DNA of 22,732 bases from an uncultured Lachnospiraceae bacterium (GTDB lineage Bacteria > Bacillota > Clostridia > Lachnospirales > Lachnospiraceae), in assembly GCA_910587305.1 (NCBI GenBank), contig CAJUKV010000048.1, positions 1 through 22,732 on the forward strand, read 5' to 3'. Numbering within the stretch: position 1 is the first letter of the stretch; each line of letters opens with the position of its first letter. A program made the position numbers and the translations under genes. The notes under the pieces were generated by a model. It was not told the origin of the DNA. It did no database searches and saw only the letters and a program-made list of their open reading frames with translations. Below are positions 1 through 5,463 of this stretch, piece by piece.

Positions 1-402
1 TGTCCGAAGTGCGGGCGTACTTTTAAGAGGCAGGAGCAGAGCCATTATTGCGGGAAAGCGCCGGAAACGGTGGATGAATACATTGCGGCACAGCCGCAAG
101 AGGTGCAGGGATATCTGAAAGAGATAAGGAAAGCGCTTTGCGCGGCGCTGCCGGAAGCGGAGGAGAGGATTTCGTGGAGTATGCCGACTTATTGGAAGAA
201 GCATAATATCATCCAGTTTGCCGGTTTTAAAAACCATGTGGGCTTGTATCCGGGGCCGGAGGCTGTCCAAGAGTTTTCCCAACGTTTGAAAGATTATAAG
301 ACCAGTAAGGGAGCGATACAGCTTCCTTACGGCAGGCCGGTTCCGGCGGAATTGGTCTTCGACATTGCCAGGTGGTGTTATGAGACGGGGAACCATCCGT
401 AG
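1..402 (+). CDS. DUF1801 (YdhG-like) protein with N-terminal zinc-ribbon remnant, 5' end outside window
   Basis: The frame is open from base 1, so the gene begins upstream of the window and at least 133 residues are visible. The first residues, CPKCGRTF...HYC, look like half of a small zinc-binding ribbon (CxxC then HxxC). They are followed by a DUF1801-type domain: a helical start (VDEYIAAQPQEVQGYLKEIRKAL), then ISWSMPTYW, HVGLYPGPEAV, KGAIQLPYGRPVP and a final helix, all in family order. DUF1801 proteins are small frataxin-like cytosolic proteins of poorly defined function. A GTG at base 70 could be read as a start, but it would discard the in-frame cysteine motif, so I treat it as internal. 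The stop lies 28 bases before the next gene. The family call is firm; the function is unknown. Confidence 0.8.
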   Translation, partial: CPKCGRTFKRQEQSHYCGKAPETVDEYIAAQPQEVQGYLKEIRKALCAALPEAEERISWSMPTYWKKHNIIQFAGFKNHVGLYPGPEAVQEFSQRLKDYKTSKGAIQLPYGRPVPAELVFDIARWCYETGNHP

Positions 403-430
403 GATTGGAAAGTGTTTGAAGGGGCAGAGA

Positions 431-811
431 ATGAATCAGGATGTGTTATATTTTTTTGACGGGAAGCCGGAGGCGCTACCTTTGTATGAGGCTTTTGCGG
501 AAAAGGTTTTTTCAGAAGTGGACGGCGTGAAGGTCAAAGTGCAGAAAACGCAGATTGCTTTTTCCAACAGACATAATTTTGCTTTCGTTTCTTTTTTGCC
601 GGTGCGGAAAGCGAAGGAGCGGTCGGAGGTTTATATTGTTGTGACTTTTGGGCTGGGATACCGTTTGGAGTCCCCGCGCGTAGATGCGGCGGTGGAGCCG
701 TATCCCGGACGTTTTACCCACCATGTCCTGGTATCTGGGACAGGGGAGGTTGATGATGAGCTGATGGGATGGGTGAAGGAGGCGGCTGTTTTTTCGGCCG
801 GTAAGCGCTGA
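431..811 (+). CDS. DUF5655 domain protein
   Basis: This is a 126-residue cytosolic protein. The start at 431 follows a purine-rich ribosome site (AAGGGGCAGAGA). An ATG at 365 in the same frame overlaps the preceding gene and lacks conservation-like sequence. Its order of elements, YFFDGKPEALPLYEAF, VKVQKTQIAFSNRHNFAFVSF, YIVVTFGLG and FTHHVLVSGTGEVDDELMGWVKEA, matches the DUF5655 family (a compact alpha/beta domain often found alone or near DUF1801 proteins). It lies 28 bases after the DUF1801 gene on the same strand, so the two are probably co-transcribed. No signal peptide, membrane segment or catalytic motif is visible. The molecular function is not known to me. Confidence 0.75.
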   Translation: MNQDVLYFFDGKPEALPLYEAFAEKVFSEVDGVKVKVQKTQIAFSNRHNFAFVSFLPVRKAKERSEVYIVVTFGLGYRLESPRVDAAVEPYPGRFTHHVLVSGTGEVDDELMGWVKEAAVFSAGKR

Positions 812-968
812 ATTTGAAACGGAATGACAATGACGGATACATGGATAAAGCATTACGGAGGCGTAGATATGCCGCATTACCGTTATGTGGTTTGCCGATA
901 AATTCCTTTTTGTAAAGTGGGAAAGACTAAATTTGTGAAGGAGTAAAACAGATGAGCGAAAAAACAGT

Positions 969-1182
969 ATTTGGCCGGCAATGTCATTAAGTTAACGGCT
1001 GCGGACGCCGGGAGGAAAATAAAATTCTCCGTCGCCGCGCTCTCGCTCCGTAAAAAGCGTAGCGGACACTAGGTTCGTGAAGGACCTCACCAAGTGCCGA
1101 CGCTTTTTAAGGGGCTCCTTGAGAATTTTATTTTCCTCCCGGCTGGTTTTGGCGCTAAACTTAATGACATTGATTTGGCCGG
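969..1182. repeat. 10-bp direct repeats (target-site duplication) flanking the element
   Basis: ATTTGGCCGG occurs at 969-978 and again at 1173-1182, exactly abutting the terminal inverted repeats. Only one copy is needed to restore the arr reading frame, which shows it is a duplication made on insertion. Confidence 0.85.
979..1172. mobile_element. 194-bp palindromic MITE-like element inserted in arr
   Basis: The termini CAATGTCATTAAGTT (979-993) and AACTTAATGACATTG (1158-1172) are perfect 15-bp inverted repeats. Inside them, 1008-1029 pairs perfectly with 1121-1142 (22 bp) and 1051-1060 pairs with 1100-1109 (10 bp). A small hairpin core lies at 1061-1099. The whole element can therefore fold into one long imperfect hairpin. 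It has no coding capacity beyond chance frames. It is flanked by ATTTGGCCGG on both sides, as expected of a transposed unit mobilised in trans. A 10-bp duplication is in the range made by several DDE transposase families such as IS4-like elements, but I cannot name the parent. Confidence 0.85.
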
Positions 1183-1645
1183 GGGTCTTTTTTCCATGGA
1201 ACGAGAGCAGATTTGAAAATGGGCGATTTGATCGTTACAGGAAAGAAAAAGAATTATAATGATGATAGAAAATCCGCATATGTTTACTTTGCAGGGACTT
1301 TGGATGCGGCAATTTGGGGAGCGGAACTGGCAGAAGGGGAAGGTAAGGAAAGAATATATGTTGTTGAGCCAACAGGTGATTTTGAAGATGATCCGAATGT
1401 TACGGACAAAAAATTCCCAGGAAATCCAACAAAATCGTATAGGTCAAAACACCCGCTTAAGATTGTGGCTGAGGTAATCAAATGGGAGGGGCATTCTCCT
1501 GAAATATTGAATAATATGCTGGAAAATCTCAGAAAATTGTCTGAACAGGGGATAAAAGCAATTGACTGATTTGGCAATTTTTTACAATTCAAATTTTATG
1601 CTTATTGATATGATATTGGCAGACAGGAGTACTGTCAGTCAAATA

Positions 1646-1665
1646 CCCCGCAGCAAGCTGCGGGG
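1646..1665. repeat. GC-rich hairpin downstream of arr
   Basis: CCCCGCAG-CAAG-CTGCGGGG forms a perfect 8-bp stem with a 4-base loop, followed by CAAAAG rather than a T-run. It sits 77 bases after the arr stop, so it may act as a weak terminator. It directly precedes the hairpin repeat at 1677-1730, and the two may form one composite intergenic repeat. The remaining sequence of 1570-1759 holds no gene I can support. Confidence 0.5.
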
Positions 1666-1676
1666 CAAAAGACCCT

Positions 1677-1730
1677 CGCGGCAGTCGCCAAATGGACATA
1701 CTGGCATGTCCGCTTGGCGCGTTGCCCGCG
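1677..1730. repeat. REP-like hairpin repeat, copy 1 (inverted copy at 3169-3228)
   Basis: This is an imperfect palindrome with core GGACATACTGGCATGTCC (1694-1711), inner arms CGCCAA/TTGGCG and outer arms CGCGGCA/TGCCCGCG. The reverse complement of 3169-3228 carries the same core and asymmetric arms, so the two copies lie in opposite orientation around the cupin and AraC genes. Confidence 0.75.
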
Positions 1731-1759
1731 GAAATAAAATTTGAAAGGAAGTGCCGAGA

Positions 1760-2155
1760 ATGGATGATAAAAATCTGTTTGAAAAATTCAATAAGGGAGG
1801 AAAGCTGCTTTTGCCAGAGGCTACGGTTGCTTTTAACGCTGTTGCGTGGTCGAAACATCCTGCTTTTGAGGGTGTGGAGTTAAAACATATCATCACATCC
1901 GAAAAGACGAATGGACAGTTCAGTTTCCATCTTGTGAGGATAGCCCCTAATAAAAAGATTGGCAATCATATCCACGAGAAGCAATTGGAAACACATGAGG
2001 TTATTTCAGGTGCAGGCATCTGTGTGAACAATGGAACGAAGCTTCCCTATGAAGCAGGCGTAATTTCCATTTTTCCTATGGGAGTGCCGCACGAGGTCAT
2101 TGCAGGGGAAGATGGTCTTTATCTGTTCGCAAAATTTATGCCTGCGTTGTGCTAG
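1760..2155 (+). CDS. Small cupin-domain protein
   Basis: This is a 131-residue single-domain cupin. The start at ATG 1760 follows GAAAGGAAG at about eight bases; an in-frame GTG at 1751 overlaps that site and is rejected. Cupin motif 1 is seen as KIGNHIHEKQLETHEVISGAG (H-x-H, Glu and Gly spaced as in the family). Motif 2 is FPMGVPHEVIAGEDG with its His. The metal ligands are therefore likely intact, but the substrate cannot be told; such proteins include sugar- and small-molecule-binding or isomerase-like enzymes. The gene converges on a broken AraC regulator, a common cupin neighbour. The stop codon TAG (2153-2155) is the first three bases of a palindromic element, so the native C-terminus may have been altered by its insertion. 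Confidence 0.8.
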   Translation: MDDKNLFEKFNKGGKLLLPEATVAFNAVAWSKHPAFEGVELKHIITSEKTNGQFSFHLVRIAPNKKIGNHIHEKQLETHEVISGAGICVNNGTKLPYEAGVISIFPMGVPHEVIAGEDGLYLFAKFMPALC

Positions 2156-2316
2156 CACTACGTCCTCAAATTTCTTGTGCAAATTTTCCGGTCTATTTTC
2201 CCGATAGCGCAGGTCAAAAATGCTCAACGTAGCCCGCTACGCCTCCGCTTTTTGACCTGCACTCTCGAAAAAATATCCTCAGAAATTTGCACAGAAATTA
2301 TGAGTACGTAGTGCTA
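2153..2316. mobile_element. 164-bp palindromic element overlapping the cupin stop codon
   Basis: The ends TAGCACTACGT (2153-2163) and ACGTAGTGCTA (2306-2316) are perfect 11-bp inverted repeats. Inside are imperfect arms sharing AATTTCT, GTGCAAATTT and CTATTTT-like stretches, then perfect GCAGGTCAAAAA (2209-2220) against TTTTTGACCTGC, and a GTAGC-cc-GCTAC core. It folds end to end like the element in arr but is unrelated in sequence. No open frame of note lies inside. I did not find a clear target duplication. Confidence 0.7.
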
Positions 2317-2373
2317 ACTCATTTACCAAGTTTTGATTTCCTCCATATTGCCGAATGGCATAGAGATATCCTT

Positions 2374-3118
2374 TCAAATTATTTGGGAAGATAATTTGTA
2401 AATTAGCGGAGGCAAACCTACCTGTTTTTCAAATTGCTTTATGAAGTGGCTTTGATCAAAAAAACCTGTGGTCAAAGCCACTTCTGTTATTGTTTCGGCG
2501 TTGTGCAGCAATCGCTGTGCCTTGCGAATGCGGTTTTGAAGTTGAAACTGATGCGGCGTAAGCCCCACTTCCGCCTTAAAACTTCGGATAAAATGGTATT
2601 TACTGATAAATGCGTTTTGTGCCATTTCTTCAATACTGAATTTGGTTTCGGGATATAATTCCAACTGCCTTTTTAAGTTATTGATAAATGGATTTTGGCT
2701 TTCGGAGCGCCAATCCGTACAGGCGGCAAACGAGTTTAAGCAGTCCAATAATTGTAATATCCGGTGCGGATTGATTCTTTCCGTATTGAAGGCATTCATT
2801 AACAGGGTCATTATGTTATGCCTTATTTTATCGGTGGAACAGTGTGCGGCAATATTCTTATCAATACATAAACTTAATAAAGTATAGCTGCTATGTGCCG
2901 AAATGCTATGCGGCATATATGGACAAATAATAAAGGTCTGATTTTTTTCGTAAACTATTATTGTTCGTAGTAAGTACAAGAGAGCCGTCTAATACCATGC
3001 CGACCGTAAGCACGGAAACATGGTTATGTGTGGGATAGGATATTGTTGAATTTTCGCAGAAAATCAATTCCATGCCCATATTTGAATTATATATGTAGCG
3101 TATACGGTTTGTCGCCAT
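2374..3118 (-). pseudogene. AraC-family transcriptional regulator, frameshifted
   Basis: Two overlapping frames together make one AraC protein of about 248 residues. The N-terminal part starts at 3118 (AGGAAG eight bases upstream) and reads the cupin-like ligand-binding start, FCENSTISYPTHNHVSVLTVGMVLDGSLVLTTNN, before running off frame to a stop near 2906. The second frame picks up at about 2960 with VYEKNQTFIICPYMPHSI and continues to the C-terminal double helix-turn-helix (FSIEEMAQNAFISKYHFIRSFKAEVGLTPHQF and ITEVALTTGFFDQSHFIKQFEKQVGLPP). The change is equivalent to one extra base in the AACAATAATAGTTTACG stretch. This could be a true mutation or a read error in an A/T-rich run. It converges on the cupin gene. 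Confidence 0.75.
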
Positions 3119-3168
3119 AAGTATTACTTCCTAACTATTTATGTGCCTGACAGATACCATGCTTTATT

Positions 3169-3228
3169 CCCGCGAGCAATAAGCCAGGCGGACATACCGG
3201 TATGTCCATTTGGCGAATGCCGCAAGGG
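3169..3228. repeat. REP-like hairpin repeat, copy 2
   Basis: The core GGACATACCGGTATGTCC (3190-3207) is a perfect 18-bp palindrome. Arms GCCAGGC and ATTTGGC and outer arms CCCGCGAGCA and TGCCGCAAGGG match copy 1 at 1677-1730 when reverse-complemented. It lies between the AraC start and the HxlR stop. Confidence 0.75.
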
Positions 3229-3253
3229 AAAAATATTCATTGGGATACTTTTC

Positions 3254-3583
3254 TTACTCGGTGAGGTTTTCATCTCCCCATTGTTTCATGTGCTCAAAAA
3301 CGGGAATGAAACTTTTGCCTAAGTCAGTAAGATTATACTCCACACGGGGAGGTACTTCTTTGTAGTCATGACGGCTGATAAAGCCGTCGGCTTCCAGCTC
3401 CCGCAGCTGCTTTGTCAGGCTTGATTCCGTAATATCACCGATATGCCTGCGAAGCTCTCCAAAGCGGTGTATATCCTGAAAGGCGATGTAATAAATAATT
3501 TCAATTTTCCATTTACCGCCCAGGATTTTTTGTATGGTAGAAACTGTTTTGCAGCGTTCAACAGCCAATGTACTTTTTTTCAT
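3254..3583 (-). CDS. HxlR (DUF24/MarR-like) winged-helix regulator
   Basis: This is a 109-residue regulator, the usual length for the family. The start at 3583 (MKKSTLAVERCKTVSTIQKILGGKWK) follows GGGGGTATAGGA. In-frame codons further upstream cross a dispersed hairpin repeat and are rejected as starts. The winged helix shows the hallmark GGKWKIEIIYYI, RFGELRRHIGDITESSLTKQLRELEADGFISRHDYKEVPPRVEYNLTDLGKSFIPV. One Cys (Cys11 in VERCKTV) sits where YodB-type thiol-sensing members carry the conserved N-terminal cysteine, so it may sense quinones or other electrophiles (inference). It is divergent from the radical SAM gene, and a TACT-N7-AGTA box lies between them. Confidence 0.87.
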   Translation of the reverse strand: MKKSTLAVERCKTVSTIQKILGGKWKIEIIYYIAFQDIHRFGELRRHIGDITESSLTKQLRELEADGFISRHDYKEVPPRVEYNLTDLGKSFIPVFEHMKQWGDENLTE

Positions 3584-3592
3584 TCCTATACC

Positions 3593-3625
3593 CCCGCATA
3601 CCGCAAGCTGTGCTTGTGGTACTGC
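3593..3625 (+). repeat. 33-base dispersed hairpin repeat, copy A
   Basis: It begins CCCGCATACCGCAAGC and ends TTGTGGTACTGC. The same 33-base unit with a few changes is at 7566-7598, and a reverse-complement version is at 12152-12182. The GCAAGC/GCTTG(T/C) arms form a small stem. Confidence 0.6.
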
Positions 3626-3737
3626 CACCAATAAGTAGCCTGGAAAGTTTCCTTCCAAACTTCCCGACATGCCGCTCCTCTCTGGAATAGTATAACACAC
3701 CTTTTCTCAAAAAATCAATGTACCATTTCAATATAGG

Positions 3738-3752
3738 TACTACAAAAAAGTA
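3738..3752. promoter_or_regulatory. Candidate HxlR/YodB-type operator
   Basis: TACTACAAAAAAGTA fits TACT-N7-AGTA, the form described for operators of the HxlR-family regulator YodB of Bacillus. It lies in the divergent HxlR/radical SAM interval. Related TACTTGTA and TACAAAAGTA half-sites at 3756-3782 overlap the radical SAM promoter. Confidence 0.5.
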
Positions 3753-3758
3753 CAGTAC

Positions 3759-3786
3759 TTGTAAAATTATTGTACAAAAGTATAAT
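3759..3786 (+). promoter_or_regulatory. Sigma-A-type promoter for the radical SAM gene
   Basis: TTGTAA (3759-3764) and TATAAT (3781-3786) are separated by 16 bases. The implied leader of about 75 bases contains a structured stretch that is duplicated in front of the truncated paralogue. Confidence 0.6.
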
Positions 3787-3800
3787 TTGTATAGAATACG

Positions 3801-3909
3801 GAAAACACCCTGCGGGTATACCTTTATGCTCAAAAAGCAGCGCAGGAATAAGGAAAGGAGAGGTGTTTATGCACTACACAGGAACAATTTGGCGGCCGCC
3901 GTATGAAGC
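3801..3909 (+). repeat. Leader and first codons of radical SAM gene, duplicated at 4770-4879
   Basis: The stretch shares CTGCGGGTATACC and AAAAAGCAGCGCAGGAATAA (20 bases), the ribosome site, and the first codons encoding MHxTGxxWRPPYEA with 4770-4879. CTGCG...CGCAG can pair. In both copies a short frame M(L/R)KKQRRNKER starts upstream and overlaps the main start in a different frame. Confidence 0.7.
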
Positions 3910-4768
3910 GGCATCACTTTTGTTAGAGGTAACGGCAGGCTGTACGCATCATAAATGCAAGTTTTGTACCTTGTATAATGATTTGCCGTTCAAATTCAGA
4001 ATGTCCCCTTGGGAGGACATTGAGAATGATTTACGGGAGGTTAAAAGAGCAACGAAAGGTTGGAACAGCGGGCGTACACGGCGAGTGTTTTTGACAGGAG
4101 CGAACCCCTTTGTTTTGTCTTATGACAAATTAACTGCGGTTGCGGAGCTAATCCACAAATATCTCCCGTCAGTTAAATCCATCGGCTCGTTTGCAAGAAT
4201 TACAGATGTCACCCCTAAAACCGACGCGGAGCTTGCCAAACTGAGGGTTATGGGGTATGACGGTCTGACAATAGGAATAGAAACAGGAGATGATGAAGCC
4301 CTGCGGTTTATGAATAAGGGATATACCTCGGCGGACATCTACGAGCAATGCCGGAGATTAGATGCGGCAGGCATTCATTACAGTTTCTTTTACCTGGTGG
4401 GCATTTCCGGGGCAGGTCGTGGAGAAATCGGAGCAAAATTGACGGCTGATATTTGCAATCGGATACACCCTACACTTATCGGGGCAAATATGCTTACGAT
4501 TTATCCGGATTCCGAACTTTATGCTGAAATAAAGCGTGGGAACTGGCAGGAGGAAGGCGAACTTGAAAAATACAAAGAAGTACGGACGCTCATTGAAAAT
4601 TTGCAGATACCTGCCATCTTTGCGGCAATGGGAGCATCCAATGCGTACCAGTTTCATGGGCAACTGCCGAAAGACAAGAAAAAGTTGTTGGCGTTTCTCG
4701 ATGAAATTATAAGAAATGTCAGCGAAGAAGAATTACAGAGGTATAGAAAAAATGTTCATCATCTGTAA
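3869..4768 (+). CDS. Radical SAM protein
   Basis: This is a 299-residue cytosolic enzyme starting at ATG 3869 behind AGGAAAGGAGAGG. The cluster motif is CTHHKCKFC (residues about 25-33), spaced C-x4-C-x2-C as in COG1032-like radical SAM proteins rather than the classical C-x3-C-x2-C. It binds a [4Fe-4S] cluster that cleaves S-adenosylmethionine. Later elements are RRVFLTGANPFVLSYDKL, FARITDVTPKTDAELAKLRVMGYDGLTIGIETGDDEAL (the GIETG strand typical of the fold), and YPDSELYAEI. No second iron-sulphur domain, B12 or SPASM domain is visible. It is divergent from the HxlR regulator, which probably controls it. The substrate is unknown; many neighbours in Clostridia are annotated only by family. 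Confidence 0.85.
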   Translation: MHYTGTIWRPPYEAASLLLEVTAGCTHHKCKFCTLYNDLPFKFRMSPWEDIENDLREVKRATKGWNSGRTRRVFLTGANPFVLSYDKLTAVAELIHKYLPSVKSIGSFARITDVTPKTDAELAKLRVMGYDGLTIGIETGDDEALRFMNKGYTSADIYEQCRRLDAAGIHYSFFYLVGISGAGRGEIGAKLTADICNRIHPTLIGANMLTIYPDSELYAEIKRGNWQEEGELEKYKEVRTLIENLQIPAIFAAMGASNAYQFHGQLPKDKKKLLAFLDEIIRNVSEEELQRYRKNVHHL

Positions 4769-4769
4769 G

Positions 4770-4879
4770 TGAAACACTCTGCGGGTATACCCGTATGCGC
4801 AAAAAGCAGCGCAGGAATAAGGAAAGGATGAGGAATCATGCACTTTACGGGCAGAACCTGGCGACCACCGTATGAAGCA
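4770..4879 (+). repeat. Second copy of the radical SAM leader
   Basis: This is the counterpart of 3801-3909, beginning two bases after the upstream stop codon. The two copies differ at several wobble and loop positions but keep the CTGCG/CGCAG arms and the overlapping short frame. That suggests an old paralogous pair rather than a recent tandem copy. Confidence 0.7.
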
Positions 4880-4930
4880 CACTCGGTCATCATACAGGCC
4901 GCCTCAGGCAGTCTGCCTTCCGGAAAATAA
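4838..4930 (+). pseudogene. 5' remnant of a second radical SAM paralogue
   Basis: ATG 4838 starts MHFTGRTWRPPYEAHSVIIQAASG, clearly the N-terminus of a paralogue of the gene at 3869 (MHYTGTIWRPPYEAASLLLEVTAG). The frame then breaks just before the cysteine motif, continuing SLPSGK and a stop at 4928-4930. The rest of the gene has been deleted or replaced. The good ribosome site (AAGGAAAGGATGAGG) is intact, so a 30-residue peptide could still be made, but with no expected activity. Confidence 0.75.
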
Positions 4931-4954
4931 GTGGTGCTTCTGTTTAAAATTCCC

Positions 4955-5107
4955 TCAACACTGTTGAGAATTTTGGTATTCATCTGCTGCGTCATATAAT
5001 TCTTCAAGCTTTTTTTGTACAACTTCTTTGCTGATGAGTTTAGTGCGGTATTCAGAAATCATGGTAGAACTCATATTGCGGCTCAACGCATATTCAACAA
5101 CATCCAT
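4955..5107 (-). CDS. Small 50-residue hypothetical protein
   Basis: The start at 5107 has an excellent ribosome site, GGGGAGG seven bases upstream (GGGGAGGACACGGT). The peptide begins MDVVEYALSRNMSSTMISEYR and is mostly helical and charged, with KEVVQKKLEELYDAADEY near the end. I do not recognise a family. A TATAAT-like -10 lies between the arms of an inverted repeat upstream, which supports it as an expressed, regulated gene. A CTCAAC-ACT-GTTGAG hairpin spans its stop. It may be an intact small protein or the head of a gene truncated where the radical SAM remnant also ends. Confidence 0.5.
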   Translation of the reverse strand: MDVVEYALSRNMSSTMISEYRTKLISKEVVQKKLEELYDAADEYQNSQQC

Positions 5108-5135
5108 ACCGTGTCCTCCCCGGTTGCACTTCTAT

Positions 5136-5162
5136 TGTCTTTTATTATATCCGTAAAAGACA
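5136..5162 (-). promoter_or_regulatory. Inverted repeat over the -10 of the small gene
   Basis: TGTCTTTTA (5136-5144) and TAAAAGACA (5154-5162) are perfect 9-bp arms with a 9-bp spacer. On the minus strand TATAAT (5144-5149) falls inside. This geometry suits a repressor operator overlapping a promoter; no convincing -35 is visible. Confidence 0.4.
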
Positions 5163-5463
5163 GACTTGTGACAGTAGGGATCTGTGTGTGTCCATAGTTT
5201 ATATTTTGGCAATAGCGTTCCTGAAATCAGGTGTGTTGAACTTTTAATATCTTCCGGTTTTCATTCGTATTTTCAGTCAGATTGCTGTAAACGAGTTGGA
5301 TTATAGTTGAACTATTTGTCCCTACACCCTCTTATTTTGAACTCCCAAACAACCCTCAAACTCCGGATTTACGGTTTTCCGTAAACCACCCATCTTGTCC
5401 GGTACACAATGTGGGGTTCTGTCTTAAGCCGTGGCCATATGGGTAAAAAGGTTAAGATACGGC
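5163..5463. other. Non-coding interval downstream of the histidine kinase
   Basis: I see no gene here. The only clear structure is TTTACGG-TTTT-CCGTAAA with GG/CC extensions (5365-5387). It could stop kinase transcription coming from the right, although no T-run follows it on the minus strand. Confidence 0.4.

Larger units (their letters stand above)
952..1569 (+). pseudogene. arr: Rifampin ADP-ribosyltransferase (Arr), interrupted by a palindromic element
   Basis: Arr enzymes ADP-ribosylate rifamycins using NAD+. The gene starts at ATG 952, eight bases after AAGGAG at 938-943, and reads MSEKTVFGR to base 978. A 194-bp element (979-1172) plus the second copy of a 10-bp target duplication (1173-1182) follows. 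Coding resumes at 1183 as GSFFHGTRADLKMGDLIV. Removing 979-1182 (204 bases) joins the halves in frame into a 137-residue protein, close to the roughly 140 residues usual for Arr. The restored protein has the FxHGT motif whose His belongs to the known His-Tyr-Asp set, then YVYFAGTLDAAIWGAELA, and EDDPNVTDKKFPGNPTKSYR. As it stands, an in-frame TGA at 1171 ends upstream reading. Re-initiation at TTG 1213 or ATG 1219 would lose the HGT motif, so the present gene should be inactive. Confidence 0.87.

Noticed and set aside
841..915. 25-codon frame MDKALRRRRYAALPL... between the DUF5655 gene and arr
   Set aside because: No ribosome site and no recognisable family; it lies in sequence with local palindromes. 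I cannot support it as a gene.
980..1073. Open frame through the left arm of the element (reads GNVIKLTAADAGRK...)
   Set aside because: It has no start or ribosome site, stops at TAG 1071, and is explained by the palindrome's composition.
3593..3700. N-terminal extension of the HxlR protein
   Set aside because: The extra residues are encoded by the dispersed 33-base repeat and nearby sequence. The ribosome site and family length support the start at 3583.
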